Assembly (NCBI GenBank): GCA_000934385.1 | Contig: KN880669.1 | Span: 1-36,563, forward strand | Direction of reading: 5' to 3' | DNA from: Cylindrobasidium torrendii FP15055 ss-10 | Taxonomy: Eukaryota; Basidiomycota; Agaricomycetes; Agaricales; Physalacriaceae | Length of the DNA: 36,563 bases | In this document: one piece after another, positions 31,966-36,563 of the stretch | Layout of the letters: every line of letters begins with the position of its first letter | How positions within the stretch are numbered: position 1 is the first letter of the stretch | The notes under the pieces: generated by a model | Databases searched by the model: none | The model's input: the letters and a program-made list of their open reading frames with translations, nothing else | What the model was told of the DNA's origin: nothing | Translations under genes and position numbers: made by a program

Positions 31966-33799
31966 TTACATAACCCGCAGCGTCCAGCCTTGGCTGGCGA
32001 CGCTCGTCTCGAGCCAGCTGCTATCTGGTGTGCCGTCTGGGGCGATAGTTGCGAACACATTGTCGCATGTAATGGTGCGCCCAGAGTGATAGCCCACACC
32101 ATCGTAAGCACGGATGAAGAGTAAAGGCAAACTTCGGCCCACTGGCCCAGCAGGCGCGTCGCTGCTCGGCTCGATGGCATCCTCTTCGAGGGCCTTAAGG
32201 ACGTCCTTTATTGGTGGCATTTCGACCATCACAATAGTGTGAATGCCTCCACTGCCCGGCGGTAGGATGTGAGGAGGCTCGGCAGCAGTGGGCGGGTTGG
32301 CGGTGGTCGCTGGTGGGAGGAAGCCGACCGTAGTAAGCACGCCGGGAGGGCCGGGCTGATATACACGATGTCGCAGTGGCCCTAGGTTGCCGAGGTAGAC
32401 GTCGAGGGGGACCTGCTGGTGTGACTTTGGATCCTCGTAGAAAAAATTGGAGACGGTCAATTCGACGATGTTCTTCTCCTGTCTATAGACAGGTGCGGTA
32501 AAGAGCGTCGGAAATGGTGTGATAGGAATTTCGGGGATAGTGTTGTTCTGTCCAAAGGCGTCGAAGAATGTGTATTGGAATTTGGATATGCCGACGATAG
32601 TCCAGCAGAGGAAGTCGTCGATTTCATCCAGCTCCACAGAGCGGCCATCCTGCCTCTCGCGTATGGCTCGTGCGCCTTGGAAAAGAAGTGGATGGGTCCC
32701 GTTTTGAGACGCCATGCCCGTCGAAGGCGAAATGCCAGTGATAGGGCCCGCTGCAGATAGATAGTGCCGCGTCCCATCGGTATTCACACGCTGGAGGGCG
32801 ACCTTCTGCATCTGGCTGACCGGACCAGTGTCCTCGAGTGCAACCTTGTTCTTATCAACCTTGCGGATGATAAGGGGCGTTGTAGTGATTCCTGAGTGCG
32901 TATCGACGAGCACAATTTCGCTTCCATAGGTGACTGGTGTTGGCGCACCTAGAGGAGCGTGAGAAAAAGTAGAGAGCATCACATGACGACAAACCAGCGT
33001 GAGGTGGAGTACCGGCGGCATCTTCAGGATCTTCTGCTGGTTTGAGCACATTGACGTTGAAGGCGGACCAGGCGGCGTTGGAAGCACAGAGACGAGTTTG
33101 GTCGATCATCATGTACTTGGTGCGCACCGTCTGGGAATTGATACGGTTAAAGAGGGAGACCGGGCCTCCGGCCAGAATGCAGGATGCGATATTGCGCGTC
33201 TTAGCAGACTTTTTGGACGGCTTGGAGATAATGGTGACGGGGGCAGAATCAAATGTAGCCCAAACGCGACCAGATGGCCCATCTTCTGCCGTCTGGGCGG
33301 GGGGTTCGGTGATGTCGAGGGAAAGCAAGAAGCTCTTTGCCTTGGAGCTCGCACTCGTAACGTGCAGAAACTTGAAGGAGGAGGTCATGCCGCTGTCGAG
33401 CGATGCCTTCTGTTCGAAAGTGCGTTCGCCTGTTTCGGATACGACGGACATGCCGAGGTGTTGGGATCGCATCTGCCAGACCGGGCCTTCTATATGCACA
33501 ACTGGGGGAGGACAGAGGAAGCGCTTCTCGTTTCCATAGCTTTTCTGCGCGACCGCAGCGTGCAGGCATATAATAGTGGTCATCGGCATTACGCGCGATG
33601 CATCCGGCGCTGGCTCTCGCACGCGCCGCGATTTGGCTTCTGGCGCTTCTGCATCGTCCAGCTTGCGTTTCTGAGATGGCCCGGCCTCCTTGGGTTCGGC
33701 GGGAGGTTCTGCAGGTGGATCTGTCGGTGGGGACGGTTCCTCTGCTGGCGCCATGGGCACTGGTAAAGGCGGAACGAGTACAGCAAAACCGGCGCTCAT
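31966..33799 (-). CDS. CSL-family transcription factor (RBPJ / Su(H) / LAG-1, fungal Cbf11/Cbf12 relative)
   Basis: Sequence-specific DNA-binding factor; in fission yeast the relatives act in cell cycle, adhesion and lipid genes without Notch. Two exons on the minus strand, 33799-33013 and 32948-31966, give 589 aa. The Rel-like N-terminal domain starts at about 72 (TIICLHAAVAQKSYGNEKRF, then LCPPP), one of the best conserved CSL signatures, with DNA-contacting Arg and Lys. The beta-trefoil part carries TIISKPSKKSAKTRN, CILAGGPVSLFNRINSQTVR and TRLCASNAAWSAFNV. The C-terminal IPT/TIG-like part ends GWTLRV. The N-terminal 70 residues are Pro/Ala/Glu-rich with a bipartite-like basic stretch (QKRKLDDAEAPEAKSRRVR). 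The leader is short, as in shorter fungal CSL proteins. The single intron has donor GTACTC, unusual for this window but it joins G to GT cleanly. It is divergent from VPS74. Confidence 0.94.
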
Positions 33800-34482
33800 T
33801 CCTTCGTTGAGGGAGGTTGCCGAGTTCGCGCATCACCAATTAGGACTCCGCCATAACCTCGATCATTTGCGCCACAAGCAAAACCGAGAACTCAATTGTG
33901 CACCTGATGGCACACACCACGCCTTTGTGTACTGCGTTTCCCACGGTCAGAATTTGGGTGTACCCCCCGGAAATGTAGCGCGCACTGCAGTCAAGCTGGC
34001 CATACCCGCTGAGGATCTACTTCCTGAAATGAACCAATTCCAAATGCCCTTGTAACTTTGAGCAAACATCGAATTTGCGGTGTTATCGTAGTCTTCTGAG
34101 GTCGTAATCTCGCGGGACCGTGTATTTCTGCTCTATAAAGTCATTTTTGCACGTCTCCGCGGGAAGTATGTACTCGCAGCGACGCTGCACCTAAATTCTG
34201 GCCAGCCTGAACATAGGTTCAGTGGTGTGGCTGTGTCGATCGCTTTGTGCGTGTGGCTTCCGCGCAGTCACCATCTCATTTTGAATTCTTGTCTCTGGCT
34301 CGACAAAAGCCAACTTTCCGCTAGGAGGCCGAAATACGAAGCCAATACCGTGTGCACAAACCCAACGATAAAGGAACACCTATCCAGCCTGAACACGTCG
34401 CCTTCATCTTCACCCTTCAGAAGATACACTTTCCTGCCCAAGGTCGCTCTCCGGTCATTGACGATATCCCTGATACACAAAC
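33800..34482. promoter_or_regulatory. Divergent upstream region of the CSL gene and VPS74
   Basis: 683 bp between two outward-facing starts. No gene is supported. No CSL-site (GTGGGAA-like) or other motif that I trust is present. Promoters are inferred from gene order. Confidence 0.4.
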
Positions 34483-35826
34483 ATGGCATCGCAAAGCGGT
34501 CTGTCAAGAAGGCGTGGTGGTGGTCGGCCAGCTAGCGGCAGTGAACCGAATTCGCCAATGGAAAGCAACGGTGAGCGCCTCCTTCACCCCGTCCGGGCGC
34601 ATCATTATGGCCATATCCCGTGGCTCAATCGCTGAGCACACCATCTCTACTTCAACGTCTGTGGGCCGACCAAGCCACCTATCATCTCCATCTAATGTAC
34701 GCGCTCCAGAGCTGATGTGATTCGGCCAGGGACACCTACGCACGCGGGCTCAGCCTTTGCGGGGGGATCCAAGGTTGCATACGACCCACGGGACCTTATC
34801 AATGAACAAGAAGCGGGCGGAAAGATGCCACGGTTGACGTTGATGGAGGAAGTCTTACTGCTTGGGATAAAGGATAAACAGGCGCGCAGTCCCATTCTAC
34901 AGATGGCTTGACAAACGCTAACCCTTCACGTCTAGGGATACCTATCATTCTGGAACGATAACATCTCTTACGCACTCCGCGGCTGCATCCTCATCGAGCT
35001 CGCTATCCGCAAACGCATCCACCTTGTCCGAGACCCTTCGCGTCGACGCTTGCCACTCTCCGAGCGTGTTATCGAGGTCATCAACCCCGCACAAACAGGG
35101 GAAACCATCCTAGACGAAACCTTGCGAATGATGGTCGCAACCCAAGCTGGCACACCACCGACGACACCAGGCGAGAAAATGTCGGTGAACAACTGGATAG
35201 ACTTGCTCAGTGGTGAGACATGGAACGTGCTGAAGATTGGATTCCAGCTAAAGCAGGTGCGCGAGCGTCTGGCCAAGGGGCTCGTCGATAAAGGTGTTCT
35301 GCGCACAGAAAAACGAAACTTCCTGCTGTTCGATATGCCTACCCACCCGCTCGCAGATGTGCGTGCAAAGGAGACAATTATTACCCGTGTACTCTCCCTT
35401 CTCCGAGCAAATACCAGCACCGTTCCGCGGGAGGCGGTCGAAGAGGGCGTCCAGGAGAGCGTATTGCGCAGTGTCGCGCTCGTCTGTGCTGCGTACACTG
35501 CAAGCGTATTGGACAATTCATTCGGCCGGCTGGGATACGAGGAGCGCGAGGAATGTTTCCAGCGCGCAGACGACATTCTGGCAGAATTTAGTGTCTGGCC
35601 GTTCGGTGGAGAGGGCAGCAACACACCGGGACGGAGGCGTGGTGGAGGCGGAGCGTCAGCGCGGATCGCTATGGGCTCATCATCAGACGGATCGCGGGAG
35701 AGTATTGCGGGACTGGTGCAGCAGGTGCAAAAGCAGAGTCATATAGCTGAAGGTGAAGAGGATACCACACACGAGCTTGTTGCGGCGGTTTTGGATGTTC
35801 TTGCAAAACTCGACTCCTTGCTGTAG
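34483..35826 (+). CDS. VPS74: Golgi PI4P-binding protein Vps74 (GOLPH3, GPP34 family)
   Basis: Peripheral Golgi protein that reads PI4P and links glycosyltransferases to COPI for retention. Three exons, 34483-34570, 34712-34881 and 34936-35826, give 382 aa. The N-terminus MASQSGLSRRRGGGRPAS has the arginine cluster used for COPI binding. The GPP34 domain starts with MPRLTLMEEVLLLGIKDKQ and GYLSFWNDNISYALRGC; the Trp in SFWND is a PI4P-pocket residue in known members. The final helix ELVAAVLDVLAKLDSLL is separated from DDILAEFSVW by a Gly/Ser/Arg-rich insert of about 50 residues. Intron 2 (34882-34935) starts with GC (GCGCGC) and ends TCTAG with a good branch GCTAAC; no GT donor keeps the conserved DKQ-GYLSF junction. 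Intron 1 is unusually long (141 nt) and uses the acceptor CAGAG, because only that AG keeps the frame. Confidence 0.94.
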
Positions 35827-36563
35827 TTTAATGCCCATTTCTTTGTCATGTTTCCAAAAGTGGTGTGCTTATGTAACTTATTCCAACTTGAAGACGGTCC
35901 AGTGAGAAGTCGATTTCAGTTGGTCATGTTTTGTTGGAGTTGTCCACAAGTATGGACACTATTCAATAGAGTGGTAAAATCTACCCTGTCTTTCCCAAGT
36001 TAGTTTTGGTTACTAAGCCGTTCAGCAGGTGAGGCTCTGGGTGAATTTTGGTATTATTGCTATTTGCAAAATAGTTGGCGAAATCGGGTTGCGATCAAAA
36101 AATTGTGATTTCAAGCCCGATCTTCCACAAGCGGTAGCGCTGCGAGTTTTGAGGCGCCGGAGGAGAACCTAGTATCGTTGGATAGCTATAGACGAGGTGC
36201 AGGGCACCATGTAGTCCGTTTTTTTTGTTACAATTGAAATTGATATTTGCACTCATTTTGGGTTGGGGAAGCTTTGCAAGCGCAAATCTTGATCTGTGCT
36301 CTTGAATCTGGTCTCAAACAATAGATATAGACAATATCCAAGGCACTAATGGCTTTTATTATCTAATTTGGTCTATTTTTGAGTATACTACAACAAAGGT
36401 AGGATTATTCACTGGCTTGTCTTTCTAGTGCTACATTGCTTGATACAGGTAAAAAAGATTGCTAAGAATAATATTAAACATCATTATAAAGATATTTAGA
36501 CCGCTTTTGACAAGGATAATGGCTGTAGTGTGTATGCAAAGGCAATACCGGGTTTAAAAATGT
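35827..36563. other. AT-rich right edge
   Basis: No gene supported. An imperfect hairpin spans 36083-36121 (ATCGGG-TTG...ATCA against TGAT...CAAG-CCCGAT). After about 36200 the sequence becomes clearly AT-rich. A short stretch near the edge (about 36440-36562) reads as lysine-rich peptide with one in-frame TAG and could be a decayed coding piece of a mobile element, but it is too short to assign. Confidence 0.4.

Noticed and set aside
1..36563. CRISPR array, phage, plasmid or bacterial defence system
   Set aside because: No repeat-spacer pattern, no bacterial gene organisation; every supported protein gene is eukaryotic and most contain spliceosomal introns.

Overview
This is nuclear DNA from a filamentous fungus, almost certainly an agaricomycete basidiomycete. 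Protein genes are cut by many short spliceosomal introns (mostly about 45-65 nt), intergenic gaps are short, and the products are fungal: a mushroom-type tyrosinase, Vps74, Msp1, mitochondrial mL38, two diaphanous-type formins and a CSL factor. All gene models below were built by hand from reading frames, splice sites and family motifs; no database search was run.

Layout. 1-3.6 kb: a tRNA-Gly(GCC) and a type-3 copper tyrosinase whose sixth coding block is interrupted by a small inverted-repeat DNA element. 4-6.1 kb: a polynucleotide kinase/3'-phosphatase (minus strand). 6.85 kb: second tRNA-Gly(GCC). 7.3-11.2 kb: an L1-domain ribosome-biogenesis protein and the AAA ATPase Msp1, divergently transcribed from a 243-bp gap. 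11.8 kb: third tRNA-Gly(GCC). 12.1-13.4 kb: mL38. 13.5-16.1 kb: a tandem pair of BTB/POZ genes, both with broken frames. 16.8-31.6 kb: two large formins on opposite strands with a disordered protein of unknown function between them. 32-33.8 kb: a CSL (RBPJ/Su(H)/LAG-1) transcription factor. 34.5-35.8 kb: the Golgi PI4P effector Vps74/GOLPH3. The last few hundred bases are AT-rich with no gene.

Most genes are unrelated housekeeping neighbours rather than a pathway. Functional groupings that do make sense are cell polarity (two formins, Vps74 for Golgi glycosyltransferase retention), mitochondrial upkeep (Msp1, mL38) and melanin/quinone chemistry (tyrosinase). I see no operon-like cluster, CRISPR array or defence island. 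The most informative signals are the transposon insertion in tyrosinase, which carries potential splice sites in its terminal repeats; four GC-AG introns; a strong preference for GTGCGT donors; three tRNA copies that capture a compensatory base-pair change; the decaying BTB pair; and an apparent Ras-association-like domain at the front of the second formin.
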